Shown: positions 1-5,597, counted from the first letter of the stretch. The stretch: DNA of 5,597 nt from an uncultured Clostridiaceae bacterium (GCA_949841235.1 CATKZA010000141.1:1-5597); one strand, 5' to 3'. Notes: a model not told the origin generated them from the letters alone. Program-made: numbers and translations.

Positions 1-1260
1 GGAGCATCCTTCATCTCCAGCCGGCTGCTCTTGGAACCCGCCTGCGCCCCCTACCTGAAGCTATTCTGTCTGCTCTTCCCCTTCTGCGGCATCTCCGCCT
101 GCATCAATGGATACTTTTATGGCAAAAACTCTGCCAAAGTTCCCGCAGTCTCCCAGATGCTGGAGCAGCTGCTGCGGGTGTTTTTTGTCATGGGCGTATG
201 TATATTCCTCTCCCTCTCCGAAGAGGCAGGATGCCGCATTGCCGTCATCGGCACCGTAGTGGGCGAAGTGGGAGCCTGCCTATACAACTGCTGGCAGCTA
301 TATCAGAACCTCCAAGCCTCCCGAAATTTCGACCTATCTGTCACCAGCATGGGTGCCATGGCTAAGAGAAAACTTTTCGCCCTAAACACTTCTCCCGCCT
401 CCCCTGTACTCTCCAGCCTCCTCTTCCTCTTCATCACCCTCACCAGCACAAAACTGGTGCTGTCCCTGCTTCACAGCGTGGAGGCCGTATTCATCCCCGC
501 CGCCCTGAAAAAGTTCGGACTCTCCCCGGCGGATGCCCTGGGAATCTACGGCATCCTGACAGGCATTGCCCTGCCCTTCATCCTCTTTCCCTCCACCGTA
601 ACCAATTCCTTTGCCGTCATGCTGCTGCCCGCCATCGCCTCTGCCCAGGCAGAAAGGCACACCTCCCTGATCAGCCGCTATGTCACCCTCTCCGGAAAGT
701 ACAGCCTCCTAATCGGCTACCTGTTCACCTGCCTCTTTCTCCTCTTCGGACGGGACTTTGGAAGCGTCCTCTTCCAGAACGACACGGCAGGCAGTTTCAT
801 TCTGGTGCTTTCCTGGCTATGCCCCTTCCTCTACCTCTCCACCACATTCACCAGTGTCATCAATGGCCTGGGAAAGACCCAGCTCACCTTCTTCATCACG
901 GTGGCAAGCCTGATTGTAAAAATCTACTTCCTCATTGCCTTAGTGCCACAATTCGGAATACACGCCTACCTGATGGGCTCCCTTATCAGCCAGATCCTCA
1001 TAACCATACTGGAATGGCTCTACCTGAAAAACTATATCTGCCTGTCCCTGGAGAAGGACTTCCTGATCCCCGGCAGCTGCCTCCTGGCACTGGGATGCCT
1101 CTCCCGGCTCCTATACCCCCTATTTCCCATGCAAAAAAGCAGATGGCTGGCCATCGGCACCCTGGGAGCCTTCTGCCTTGCCATCTGCATCGTTTATTTT
1201 GCCGTGCTGGTCATTGCCAGGTGCATCGACCTCCGGGAACTGCGGGAGTCCATGAAATAA
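1..1260 (+). CDS. SpoVB/MurJ-like polysaccharide (lipid-linked oligosaccharide) flippase, 5'-truncated by the window edge
   Basis: Integral membrane transporter of the MOP superfamily, polysaccharide biosynthesis/SpoVB branch. Family members move lipid-linked glycan precursors across the cytoplasmic membrane; SpoVB itself acts in spore cortex synthesis. The frame is open to base 1 (first codons GASFISSRLL), so the true start lies outside. An apparent TTG start at base 31 is internal. 419 residues are visible, against roughly 500-550 for full-length relatives, so about 100 N-terminal residues are missing. About ten hydrophobic segments can be counted, near visible residues 19-35, 57-75, 80-100, 134-154, 172-198, 234-255, 263-283, 291-314, 320-345 and 350-408. 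Family-like patches are NGYFYGKNSAKVPAVSQMLE (around 30-55) and ALPFILFPSTVTNSFAVMLL (around 180-200), both typical of SpoVB relatives. The C-terminus is short and charged. Family confidence is high; whether it serves sporulation, capsule or another glycan cannot be told from this fragment. Confidence 0.88.
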   Translation, partial: GASFISSRLLLEPACAPYLKLFCLLFPFCGISACINGYFYGKNSAKVPAVSQMLEQLLRVFFVMGVCIFLSLSEEAGCRIAVIGTVVGEVGACLYNCWQLYQNLQASRNFDLSVTSMGAMAKRKLFALNTSPASPVLSSLLFLFITLTSTKLVLSLLHSVEAVFIPAALKKFGLSPADALGIYGILTGIALPFILFPSTVTNSFAVMLLPAIASAQAERHTSLISRYVTLSGKYSLLIGYLFTCLFLLFGRDFGSVLFQNDTAGSFILVLSWLCPFLYLSTTFTSVINGLGKTQLTFFITVASLIVKIYFLIALVPQFGIHAYLMGSLISQILITILEWLYLKNYICLSLEKDFLIPGSCLLALGCLSRLLYPLFPMQKSRWLAIGTLGAFCLAICIVYFAVLVIARCIDLRELRESMK

Positions 1261-1263
1261 TAT

Positions 1264-1323
1264 GAAAACAATCTGTCTTGTCTCGTTGATAGCATGGTTT
1301 TATCAAATACCAACGAGACAGAT
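1264..1323 (-). terminator. Probable rho-independent terminator of the Ig-like protein gene, in the convergent junction
   Basis: A perfect 10-base inverted repeat, TGTCTCGTTG (1279-1288) and CAACGAGACA (1311-1320), surrounds a 22-base loop. It can be redrawn as a 13-bp stem with a 5-base bulge, because ATCTG at 1271-1275 also pairs with CAGAT at 1319-1323. Read on the minus strand, the extended stem is followed at once by TGTTTTC and more T-rich sequence. It begins about 40 bases past the stop of the minus-strand gene. On the plus strand the downstream side lacks a T-tract, so use by the flippase gene is less likely. The long loop lowers confidence. Confidence 0.55.
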
Positions 1324-1364
1324 ATCCAAAAAGGTTTCTTATACTCGAAACACAGTCTTACATT

Positions 1365-2435
1365 CTATATGTCTGAATGCCCCCATGAAACCATCGCAAT
1401 GATATCTCCATAAAAATCTGTAAGCACACTATATTTGATTCCATTGATTGTAATTGCCCACATAAATTCGCTTGAGGCTACTGGAGTATACAGGGTCTTT
1501 CCTTGAAATGCATATACTGTCGAAACTTCATTCTTTCTACATTTAATCGTTGGATTCGCACCCTGCGAAATATCAAAAGGAGCGGTTTCTATCAACATAA
1601 ACGCTGCTGTCATATCATCATAACCGTATTTATAATAGAAAGCTACAGTAGACTCCACATCTGTCCACGGTTCTTTCCCTCCAAAAAATATATCATAACC
1701 ACAGTTGTTCGCCACAAGGAAATCCATGCTGTAAAAATTTTCCCTACCTATAGTGCGCTTATAAATTTTATTAGGCACTAATTTAATGTCGGGATATACA
1801 ATATTAATTTTGCATGAGTACACAAAGCCTTGGGTATCTTCACATGTAATAGTAACAACTCCTGATCGATGTGGCGTAACCAGTCCATCTACAACCGTTG
1901 CCATTTTTTCATCTGAACTATTCCATTTTTTCGCTATCGCACCAGACAAAGATAACTGACAGGTCTGTGTCAAGTCAATGCTTAGAGAAGTTTTATTCAA
2001 TTTGCCCGATGGTTTTGCCGTAGGAACTGCATTCGGTTTGTCTGTAGATGATGCATTCGACTCCGAATTACGCTCATCTGTCGGCTTTGGTTTCTTTACC
2101 GCCTTCGCCTTCACGGTCACTTTGCACGTATACTTTTTCCCTGCATATTTTGCAGTAATTTTAGCAATGCCCTTTTTCTTCGCCGTCACTTTGCCGGACT
2201 GATTTACCGCAGCCACGCTCTTCTTGGACGATGTCCATTTCACTTTCTTTTTTTGAGATTTTTTTATATTTTTTAATTTCAACGTGGTTTTCTTGCCCGC
2301 TGTCAACGTAATTGCTTTCTTGCTAATGGCCACCTTCTTTGCCGCCATAGTAGTCTCCGCCGGCAACAGGCCAGCAATCATTGCTAAAATCAAAGCAATG
2401 CCGGTACATTTCCTCAAATAAAAATTCCTCTTCAT
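1365..2435 (-). CDS. Secreted surface protein with two bacterial Ig-like (Big_2) domains and an unknown C-terminal domain
   Basis: Predicted exported protein of 356 residues. The start is the ATG at 2435, preceded by AAAGGAGA eight bases upstream. An in-frame GTG at 2486 has no comparable site and would place 17 polar residues ahead of the signal peptide. Residues 1-32 form a signal peptide: basic KRNFYLRK, hydrophobic IALILAMIAGLL, cleavage near TTMA/AKK. Residues 33-112 form a Big_2 domain with the family pattern VKWTSSKKSVAAV, then GKVTAKKKGIAKITAKYAGK. It holds 27 lysines and no acidic residue. Residues 113-145 are a Pro/Ser/Thr/Asn linker. Residues 146-215 form a second, diverged Big_2-like domain (KKWNSSDEKMATVVDGLVT, then SGVVTITCED). 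Residues 216-356 are a beta-rich, aromatic region that I do not recognise. No LPXTG motif, S-layer repeats or C-terminal anchor is seen. Big_2 domains are common in adhesins and cell-wall proteins; ligand and role are unknown. The gene is AT-richer than its conserved neighbours. Confidence 0.85.
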   Translation of the reverse strand: MKRNFYLRKCTGIALILAMIAGLLPAETTMAAKKVAISKKAITLTAGKKTTLKLKNIKKSQKKKVKWTSSKKSVAAVNQSGKVTAKKKGIAKITAKYAGKKYTCKVTVKAKAVKKPKPTDERNSESNASSTDKPNAVPTAKPSGKLNKTSLSIDLTQTCQLSLSGAIAKKWNSSDEKMATVVDGLVTPHRSGVVTITCEDTQGFVYSCKINIVYPDIKLVPNKIYKRTIGRENFYSMDFLVANNCGYDIFFGGKEPWTDVESTVAFYYKYGYDDMTAAFMLIETAPFDISQGANPTIKCRKNEVSTVYAFQGKTLYTPVASSEFMWAITINGIKYSVLTDFYGDIIAMVSWGHSDI

Positions 2436-2501
2436 ATCACACTCTCCTTTGTTTTTTATATAGCCATCCTTTGCATCTCCTCCCACCCTTTGTCCTACAT
2501 C

Positions 2502-2657
2502 TTATTTGCTAAATCTTTCCACCTCCTCCCAAATCCTTTGCCTCAGAAAGCCACATCCCTTTGCATAAATCCATCCACTCACATAATTCCACGTGGCCAT
2601 ATCTTCCTCTCCGGGCAACAATTTCACATCAACAGTCCCAGCCCGCATCATAAACAT
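2502..2657 (-). CDS. Possible small protein of 51 residues, or the 3' part of a frameshifted gene
   Basis: Unrecognised short frame just upstream of the Ig-like protein gene, on the same strand. It starts at ATG 2657 (MFMMRAGTVDVKLLPGEEDM), with a modest GAGGG eight bases upstream, and ends with VERFSK and a TAA at 2502. The composition looks like real protein: charged and aromatic residues are mixed, with a helical end around WEEVERFSK. No signal peptide or metal site is evident. It overlaps by 29 bases a second protein-like frame upstream (2629-2760), as expected if one ancestral gene had suffered a frameshift. It lies inside the leader of the transcript predicted to start near 2826. It may be a real small gene, a pseudogene remnant or chance. 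Confidence 0.25.
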   Translation of the reverse strand: MFMMRAGTVDVKLLPGEEDMATWNYVSGWIYAKGCGFLRQRIWEEVERFSK

Positions 2658-2760
2658 ACATTAATCCCTCTGCTCCTGAATTGATATCAGAAAAAGAAGC
2701 CTTTAGCCCAAGCATCAAATCATTTTCTATATCTTCTGCCACAAACATAATAAGATGCAT
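2629..2760 (-). pseudogene. Possible 5' part of a broken gene (43-residue protein-like frame)
   Basis: Minus-strand frame starting at ATG 2760 (MHLIMFVAEDIENDLMLGLK) and running to a TGA at 2629. The frame extends upstream through ADLEA to a TGA, and two codons before that lies an in-frame ATG next to AAAGG at about 2783-2790. A gene starting there would therefore be stopped at its third codon. The acidic, amphipathic composition (AEDIENDLM, SDINSGAEGLMYVYDAGWD) reads like coding sequence. Its natural continuation would be the overlapping frame ending at 2502, which together would give a protein of roughly 95-100 residues. I recognise no family. Chance remains a serious alternative because the frame is short. 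Confidence 0.22.
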
Positions 2761-2814
2761 GGCTTCCAAATCTGCTCATCTCATCCTTTGTAAATTAACC
2801 GCTATACTGTTAAG

Positions 2815-2830
2815 TGATACTTTTGTATCA
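2815..2830. promoter_or_regulatory. Operator-like inverted repeat at the predicted transcription start
   Basis: Perfect inverted repeat TGATAC-TTTT-GTATCA, 6 bp arms around 4 bases. It lies directly downstream of the -10 box at 2833-2838 on the minus strand, covering the expected +1 near 2826. A dimeric repressor bound there would block initiation. The repeat could instead form a small hairpin at the transcript's 5' end. No regulator gene is in the window to pair with it. Confidence 0.35.
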
Positions 2831-2832
2831 TA

Positions 2833-2861
2833 ATTATATTTTAAAATATCAAAAAAGTAAA
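2833..2861 (-). promoter_or_regulatory. Sigma-A type promoter for the leader of the Ig-like protein gene
   Basis: On the minus strand, TTTACT (plus 2856-2861) is separated by exactly 17 bases from a perfect TATAAT (plus 2833-2838). The spacer contains most of a 14-base palindrome, ATATTTTAAAATAT (2836-2849), and the region is strongly AT-rich. Transcription would start near 2826, leaving a leader of about 390 bases before the ATG at 2435. I see no comparably good promoter closer to the gene. Confidence 0.5.
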
Positions 2862-2891
2862 GTTGAAAACTTTTTCTGACCTGGATACTTT

Positions 2892-2978
2892 CTAATCAGT
2901 CGGATTGAGATCGTATTGCTGAACCGCCTCTCCCAATCCCCTCAATTTCCCTCTCACCTGCATCATGTATTTTTCCAT
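2892..2978 (-). other. Short protein-like frame (28 residues), possible gene remnant
   Basis: Minus-strand frame beginning MEKYMMQVRGKLRGLGEAVQ and ending with LNPTD and a TAG at 2892. It is amphipathic and helix-like. There is no convincing ribosome binding site. Its start overlaps in another frame the stop of the upstream fragment (2963-3046). The LRGLGEAVQQY stretch faintly recalls the N-terminus of small XRE-type antitoxins, but it is far too short to assign. It ends about 30 bases ahead of the -35 box of the promoter at 2833-2861. Confidence 0.15.
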
Positions 2979-3046
2979 GCTATAAACTTACGAATCAAAG
3001 CGTACAGGTATATACGAGTTCGTTGACTCAGACTCACCAATTCCAT
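2963..3046 (-). other. Short basic protein-like frame (27 residues), possible gene remnant
   Basis: Minus-strand frame starting at ATG 3046 (MELVSLSQRTRIYLYALIRK) and ending FIAWKNT with a TGA at 2963. A GGGTGG about five bases upstream is a poor ribosome binding site. The same frame continues upstream, interrupted by one TGA (near 3087), through about 30 more codons containing LYLVAVYAKGKSATF. That stretch loosely resembles the last strand of RelE/HigB-type toxins. The interrupted frame suggests decay, but chance is not excluded. Confidence 0.15.
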
Positions 3047-3101
3047 ACAGCCACCCTTGTTCCCATATTCAGCCCAGTTGTCGGCTCAACCAACACATAT
3101 C

Positions 3102-3140
3102 AAAAAAGTGGCTGATTTACCTTTCGCATATACCGCCACT
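3102..3140 (-). terminator. Possible rho-independent terminator downstream of the DUF1905 gene
   Basis: Inverted repeat AGTGGC (3107-3112) and GCCACT (3135-3140). Read on the minus strand, the stem is followed directly by six T residues (plus-strand A tract 3102-3107). It lies about 70 bases beyond the DUF1905 stop, the expected place to end a metA-DUF1905 transcript. The stem is only 6 bp and the loop is 22 bases, so this is a weak candidate. Confidence 0.3.
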
Positions 3141-3210
3141 AAATATAAACTTTCTCTCTATTATGCCACCACTGGCAATCCACAAGGAAAGTTCCAGACA
3201 GCATTTTTTG

Positions 3211-3498
3211 TCATTCCCTTGCCTGTATCATAACATGCACGATATCTCCATGCTGTTTTCCGATCTTTTTGCGTATCTCTTTTTTTATTCCTATGATATA
3301 GCAGACTGTGCCATCATCATTCTTTATACCCATATTTACAACGCTCCCGTCATATGGCTCTCCATCAAACGTGGCGTGGACTTTCACTCTGCCTTTTCCA
3401 AATTCTTCCCGAATGTTCCATGGAAATTTAACATATGCCCCGCCTTTTTCGGGTATGCCCACGATTTCTCCATCATACTCATATACTTTGTTGTTCAT
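3211..3498 (-). CDS. DUF1905 family protein, 95 residues
   Basis: Small, probably cytosolic protein consisting almost entirely of one DUF1905 domain, a compact beta-barrel-like fold of unknown biochemical role. The family pattern is visible in order: an N-terminal strand (VYEYDGEIVGI, 5-15), then AYVKFPWNIREEFGKGRVKV (21-40), the conserved FDGEPYDGSVVNMG (44-57), and the terminal IIGIKKEIRKKIGKQHGDIV (68-87). The start is ATG 3498, preceded by AAGGGGGG; an upstream in-frame ATG at 3537 lacks such a site and would add 13 poorly conserved residues. In many genomes this domain stands alone or is fused to a YdeI/OmdA-like segment, which is absent here. The start is 70 bases downstream of the metA stop, on the same strand, with no terminator seen between, so co-transcription with metA is possible. 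No link to methionine metabolism is known. Confidence 0.82.
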   Translation of the reverse strand: MNNKVYEYDGEIVGIPEKGGAYVKFPWNIREEFGKGRVKVHATFDGEPYDGSVVNMGIKNDDGTVCYIIGIKKEIRKKIGKQHGDIVHVMIQARE

Positions 3499-3568
3499 TT
3501 TTGCCCCCCTTATGTGATGCTGTTTTGAATCCTGCATATCTGGCTGATATCATTTTCTTCCCGCGCAT

Positions 3569-4477
3569 TTACTCCCACTCGTAGGGCGTCTCCTGGTATA
3601 CGTAGTAATTCACCCAGTTGGAATACAGGGCATTGCATGCCCCCCGCCAGCGAAGGAGCGGCCGCACATTGCAGTCATCGCCAGGATAATAATTCACCGG
3701 CAAGTCAATGGGAATCCCTTTCTTCAGATCCCTCTTGTATTCGGAATCCAAAGTCAGGCGGTCATATTCCAGATGCCCCAGCACGAACACCTGCCGCCGA
3801 TCCCTGGAAATCACGATGCACTCCCCCAGCTCCGGGGAATCCGCCAGCACCCGCAGCCCCTCGCATTCCCGAATCTCTTCATGATTCATATAAGTATAGC
3901 GGGAATGGGGCGCAAAGAACACATCGTCAAATCCCCGAAGCAGGGGATCCTTCCGATGATGCACCTGAAATTCATAGATGCCAAAGACTTTCCGATCCAG
4001 CATATGCTTATGTATGCCATAATGATAATAAAGTCCTGCCTGGGCTCCCCAGCAGATGTGAAAGGTACTGCTCACATGGCGCTTGGACCACTCCATGATT
4101 CTGGTCAATTCCTCCCAGTACTGCACCTCCTCAAATTCCATCTGCTCCACCGGAGCCCCGGTAATGATCAGCCCGTCGAACCTTCTATCCTTCACGTCCT
4201 CAAAAGTCTTATAAAACTCATTCAGGTGGCTTTCCGGAGTATTCTTCCCAAGATAGGATGCCGTAGCCAGAAAGGTAATGACCAGCTGCAGCGGAGTATT
4301 AGACAGACTGCGGAGCAGTTGCACCTCCGTGTCCTCCTTCAAGGGCATGAGATTCAGCACCGCAATCTGCAACGGACGAATGTCCTGGGAAACTGCCCGG
4401 ACTTCATCCATCATAAAGATATTCTCCCTCTCCATCACCTTCTTGGCAGGCAAATTATTTTTCACTTTAATCGGCAT
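3569..4477 (-). CDS. metA: Homoserine O-acyltransferase MetA, predicted acetyl-CoA dependent
   Basis: Cytosolic enzyme activating L-homoserine by O-acylation, the first committed step of methionine synthesis. It is complete at 302 residues, the usual MetA length. The fold is a class I glutamine amidotransferase-like domain. The nucleophile is Cys142 in HICWGAQAG, with His235 and Glu237 in VLGHLEYD completing the catalytic set. The conserved N-terminal LNLMPLKEDTEVQLLR lies at residues 41-56. Residue 111, in TGAPVEQMEF, is Glu. In characterised MetA proteins Glu here goes with acetyl-CoA (as in Bacillus cereus) and Gly with succinyl-CoA (as in Escherichia coli), so O-acetylhomoserine is the likely product. 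The start ATG is preceded by AAAGGGG at seven bases. ligA lies 214 bases upstream on the same strand and DUF1905 70 bases downstream. I see no S-box (SAM) or T-box leader upstream. The promoter is unresolved; the best minus-strand pair, TTTACC with TAAATA, is weak. Confidence 0.95.
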   Translation of the reverse strand: MPIKVKNNLPAKKVMERENIFMMDEVRAVSQDIRPLQIAVLNLMPLKEDTEVQLLRSLSNTPLQLVITFLATASYLGKNTPESHLNEFYKTFEDVKDRRFDGLIITGAPVEQMEFEEVQYWEELTRIMEWSKRHVSSTFHICWGAQAGLYYHYGIHKHMLDRKVFGIYEFQVHHRKDPLLRGFDDVFFAPHSRYTYMNHEEIRECEGLRVLADSPELGECIVISRDRRQVFVLGHLEYDRLTLDSEYKRDLKKGIPIDLPVNYYPGDDCNVRPLLRWRGACNALYSNWVNYYVYQETPYEWE

Positions 4478-4601
4478 ATCATCGCCCCTTTCCTTTCATT
4501 CTCCGTCAACTGCCATCATCGCCATGAGTTAGCATGATTCCAACGAATCTTAGTTACTATTTACAACGTAGCCGTTCATGGTAAACCAAAACCCATTTTC
4601 A

Positions 4602-4611
4602 ATGTCGACAT
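4602..4611. repeat. 10-base palindrome between ligA and metA
   Basis: ATGTCGACAT is a perfect palindrome about 125 bases upstream of metA. It sits within a looser dyad, CAATGTCGACATATTG. A second palindrome, GATTGCAATC, lies at 4660-4669. Either could be a regulator site in this 214-base spacer, but palindromes of this length also occur by chance. Confidence 0.2.
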
Positions 4612-4691
4612 ATTGTCAATGCGTGGCACATTCAGCACTAAAAAGTACACATTTCATCAGATTGCAATCCCCACCATCGTTCACAGACACA

Positions 4692-5597
4692 TTATTCAAT
4701 CCCCAAATCCTGCTTCATTTCTTCCGTCACCCACCGCCGGATAAACTCTTCCTCCGTAATGATAGGCACGCCCAATTCCTTGGCCTTCTTATTCTTCGCA
4801 GAATTGCTTGCAATGTCATTGTTCAGCAAATAATTGGTTCTGGAAGTGACGCTGCCGGTCACCTTGCCCCCCAGCCGCTGTACCGCCTCCTTCACCTGGC
4901 TTCGGTTGGCAAAATGCTCCACGCTTCCCGTCACCACGAAGTTCATTCCCTCCAGCGATTGCTCCTGCTCACTTTCATTGCCCGCCTGCTCCTGCCATGT
5001 AACGATCCCAAGCAAATCATCAATGACGGCAAGATTCTCCTCCCTGGCAAAAAACGCCTCGAAGGACTGGGCAATCACATCCCCAACCCCATCCACTTCC
5101 ACCAGTTCCTCCTGCGTAGCATGACGTATCCTGTCAAAATCCTGCCCAAAGGCCTGGCAGATCATCCTGGCATTGGCGGGGCCGATATTCGGTATCCCCA
5201 GGCTGTAGAGAAATCTGGCCACCGTAGTCTCTCTGGCGGCCTCCGCCGCCCTGACCAGCCTCTCATAAGACTTCTCTCCAAATCCATCCATCTCCACTAT
5301 GGTATCCCTGTGCTCCTCCAGCCGGAAAATATCTCCCAAGCGGTGCAGAATCCCCCGCTCCAGAAACTTCTCGATGGTCGCTTCGCTCATCCCCTCGATA
5401 TTCATGGCATCCCTGCTCACAAAATGGGAGATTGACTTCACCTTTTTTGCCAGACAATCCTCATTGTCGCAGAGCAGCACCTCCACGTCATTCTCCCGAT
5501 GAATCCGAGTAGGGCCTCCGCACACTGGGCAATGCTCCGCTATCTCCAAGTTTCCTGATCGAGTCAGGTTTCTGGCAATCTGGGGAATAATCATATT
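4692..5597 (-). CDS. ligA: NAD-dependent DNA ligase LigA, C-terminal part (5' end beyond the window)
   Basis: Seals nicks in replication and repair using NAD+. The frame is open through base 5597, with Asn preceding MIIPQIARNL, so the Met at 5594 is internal. That stretch matches the end of the OB fold. 301 residues are visible, less than half of the usual 650-670; the adenylation domain and its catalytic lysine lie outside. In order, numbered from that Met: a Cys4 zinc finger (Cys22, Cys25, Cys42, Cys47: CPVCGG and LCDNEDC); a helix-hairpin-helix region at about 60-185 with repeated turns MNIEGMS, EMDGFGEKS, LGIPNIGPANA and VEVDGVGDV; a Glu/Gln-rich linker at 200-213; and a BRCT domain at about 214-288 (MNFVVTGSVEHFANRSQVKE, RLGGKVTGSVTSRTNYLL, PIITEEEFIRRW). 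The protein ends normally at GIE with TAA. No strong terminator is visible after it. No frameshift is seen, so this is probably the functional chromosomal copy. Confidence 0.95.
   Translation of the reverse strand, partial: NMIIPQIARNLTRSGNLEIAEHCPVCGGPTRIHRENDVEVLLCDNEDCLAKKVKSISHFVSRDAMNIEGMSEATIEKFLERGILHRLGDIFRLEEHRDTIVEMDGFGEKSYERLVRAAEAARETTVARFLYSLGIPNIGPANARMICQAFGQDFDRIRHATQEELVEVDGVGDVIAQSFEAFFAREENLAVIDDLLGIVTWQEQAGNESEQEQSLEGMNFVVTGSVEHFANRSQVKEAVQRLGGKVTGSVTSRTNYLLNNDIASNSAKNKKAKELGVPIITEEEFIRRWVTEEMKQDLGIE

Larger units (their letters stand above)
2436..3210. other. 775-base stretch without a confident gene
   Basis: AT-rich spacer between the DUF1905 gene and the Ig-like protein gene, both on the minus strand. 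It contains a minus-strand promoter (2833-2861), an inverted repeat at the predicted start of transcription (2815-2830), a possible terminator (3102-3140), and four short minus-strand frames with plausible amino-acid composition but weak or no ribosome binding sites. On the minus strand a short purine motif, CAAAGG(G)AT or a close variant, recurs five times (plus-strand positions 2466, 2485, 2533, 2555 and 2783). I see no tRNA, known riboswitch or insertion sequence end. Confidence 0.6.

Noticed and set aside
2445..2475. Micro-frame MQRMAI after GGGAGGAG as a leader peptide
   Set aside because: The Shine-Dalgarno-like sequence abuts the ATG with no spacing, and six codons without regulatory residues are not evidence.
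2436..2486. Upstream in-frame GTG start for the Ig-like protein (17 extra residues)
   Set aside because: It has no proper ribosome binding site and would put a polar extension before the signal peptide; the ATG at 2435 has AAAGGAGA at good spacing.
2490..2684. Plus-strand frame of 64 residues
   Set aside because: It is rich in His, Pro, Ser and Leu in the manner of an antisense shadow, has no ribosome binding site, and opposes better minus-strand frames.
2880..3110. tRNA or other structured RNA gene
   Set aside because: Short stems such as GAGT/ACTC and AGCC/GGCT are present, but no cloverleaf, T-loop or known RNA signature could be assembled.
3163..3528. Plus-strand frame of 121 residues
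   Set aside because: It is antisense to the recognised DUF1905 gene and has no family features.
3773..4537. Plus-strand frame of 254 residues
   Set aside because: It is the reverse complement of metA, which is certain from its catalytic residues.
4591..4619. Perfect TTGACA (minus strand, plus 4614-4619) as the metA -35 box
   Set aside because: At spacings of 16-18 bases no hexamer resembles TATAAT; the 17-base position gives ATGGGT.
4578..5435. Plus-strand frame of 285 residues
   Set aside because: It is antisense to ligA; His/Leu/Pro-rich composition is typical of a shadow frame.

Overview
The window looks like Gram-positive, anaerobic-type Firmicutes chromosome, most likely a Lachnospiraceae or related Clostridia. 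This rests on a SpoVB-type flippase, the LigA variant, the MetA subtype and strong AAAGGAG-like ribosome binding sites. It is inference from protein style; no rRNA or other marker is present.

Layout: (1) 1-1260, plus strand: the C-terminal part of a multi-pass lipid-linked oligosaccharide flippase of the SpoVB/MurJ-like MOP superfamily, cut by the left edge. (2) A convergent junction with a hairpin at about 1264-1323 that best fits a terminator for the minus-strand gene. (3) 1365-2435, minus: a secreted protein with a signal peptide, two bacterial Ig-like (Big_2) domains, the first extremely lysine-rich, and an unrecognised C-terminal domain. (4) 2436-3210: a 775-base stretch with no confident gene. 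It holds a good minus-strand promoter with an inverted repeat at the predicted transcription start, several short protein-like minus-strand reading frames in shifting frames (decayed genes or small peptides), and a possible terminator. (5) 3211-3498, minus: a small DUF1905 protein. (6) 3569-4477, minus: metA, a homoserine O-acyltransferase with Glu111, predicting acetyl-CoA use. (7) 4692-5597, minus: the C-terminal 301 residues of NAD-dependent DNA ligase LigA, cut by the right edge.

The minus-strand order is ligA, metA, DUF1905, gap, Ig-like protein. ligA, metA and the flippase are GC-richer housekeeping-type genes. The stretch from about 1265 to 3500 is visibly AT-richer and reads as an accessory insert between conserved genes. 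The gene functions are unrelated (envelope glycan export, methionine synthesis, DNA ligation, surface protein), so the neighbourhood does not define one pathway. I found no CRISPR array, tRNA, rRNA, insertion sequence or clear riboswitch, and no convincing multi-gene novel system. The points most worth a second look are the Ig-like protein with its long leader and operator-like site, and the fragmentary frames upstream of it.
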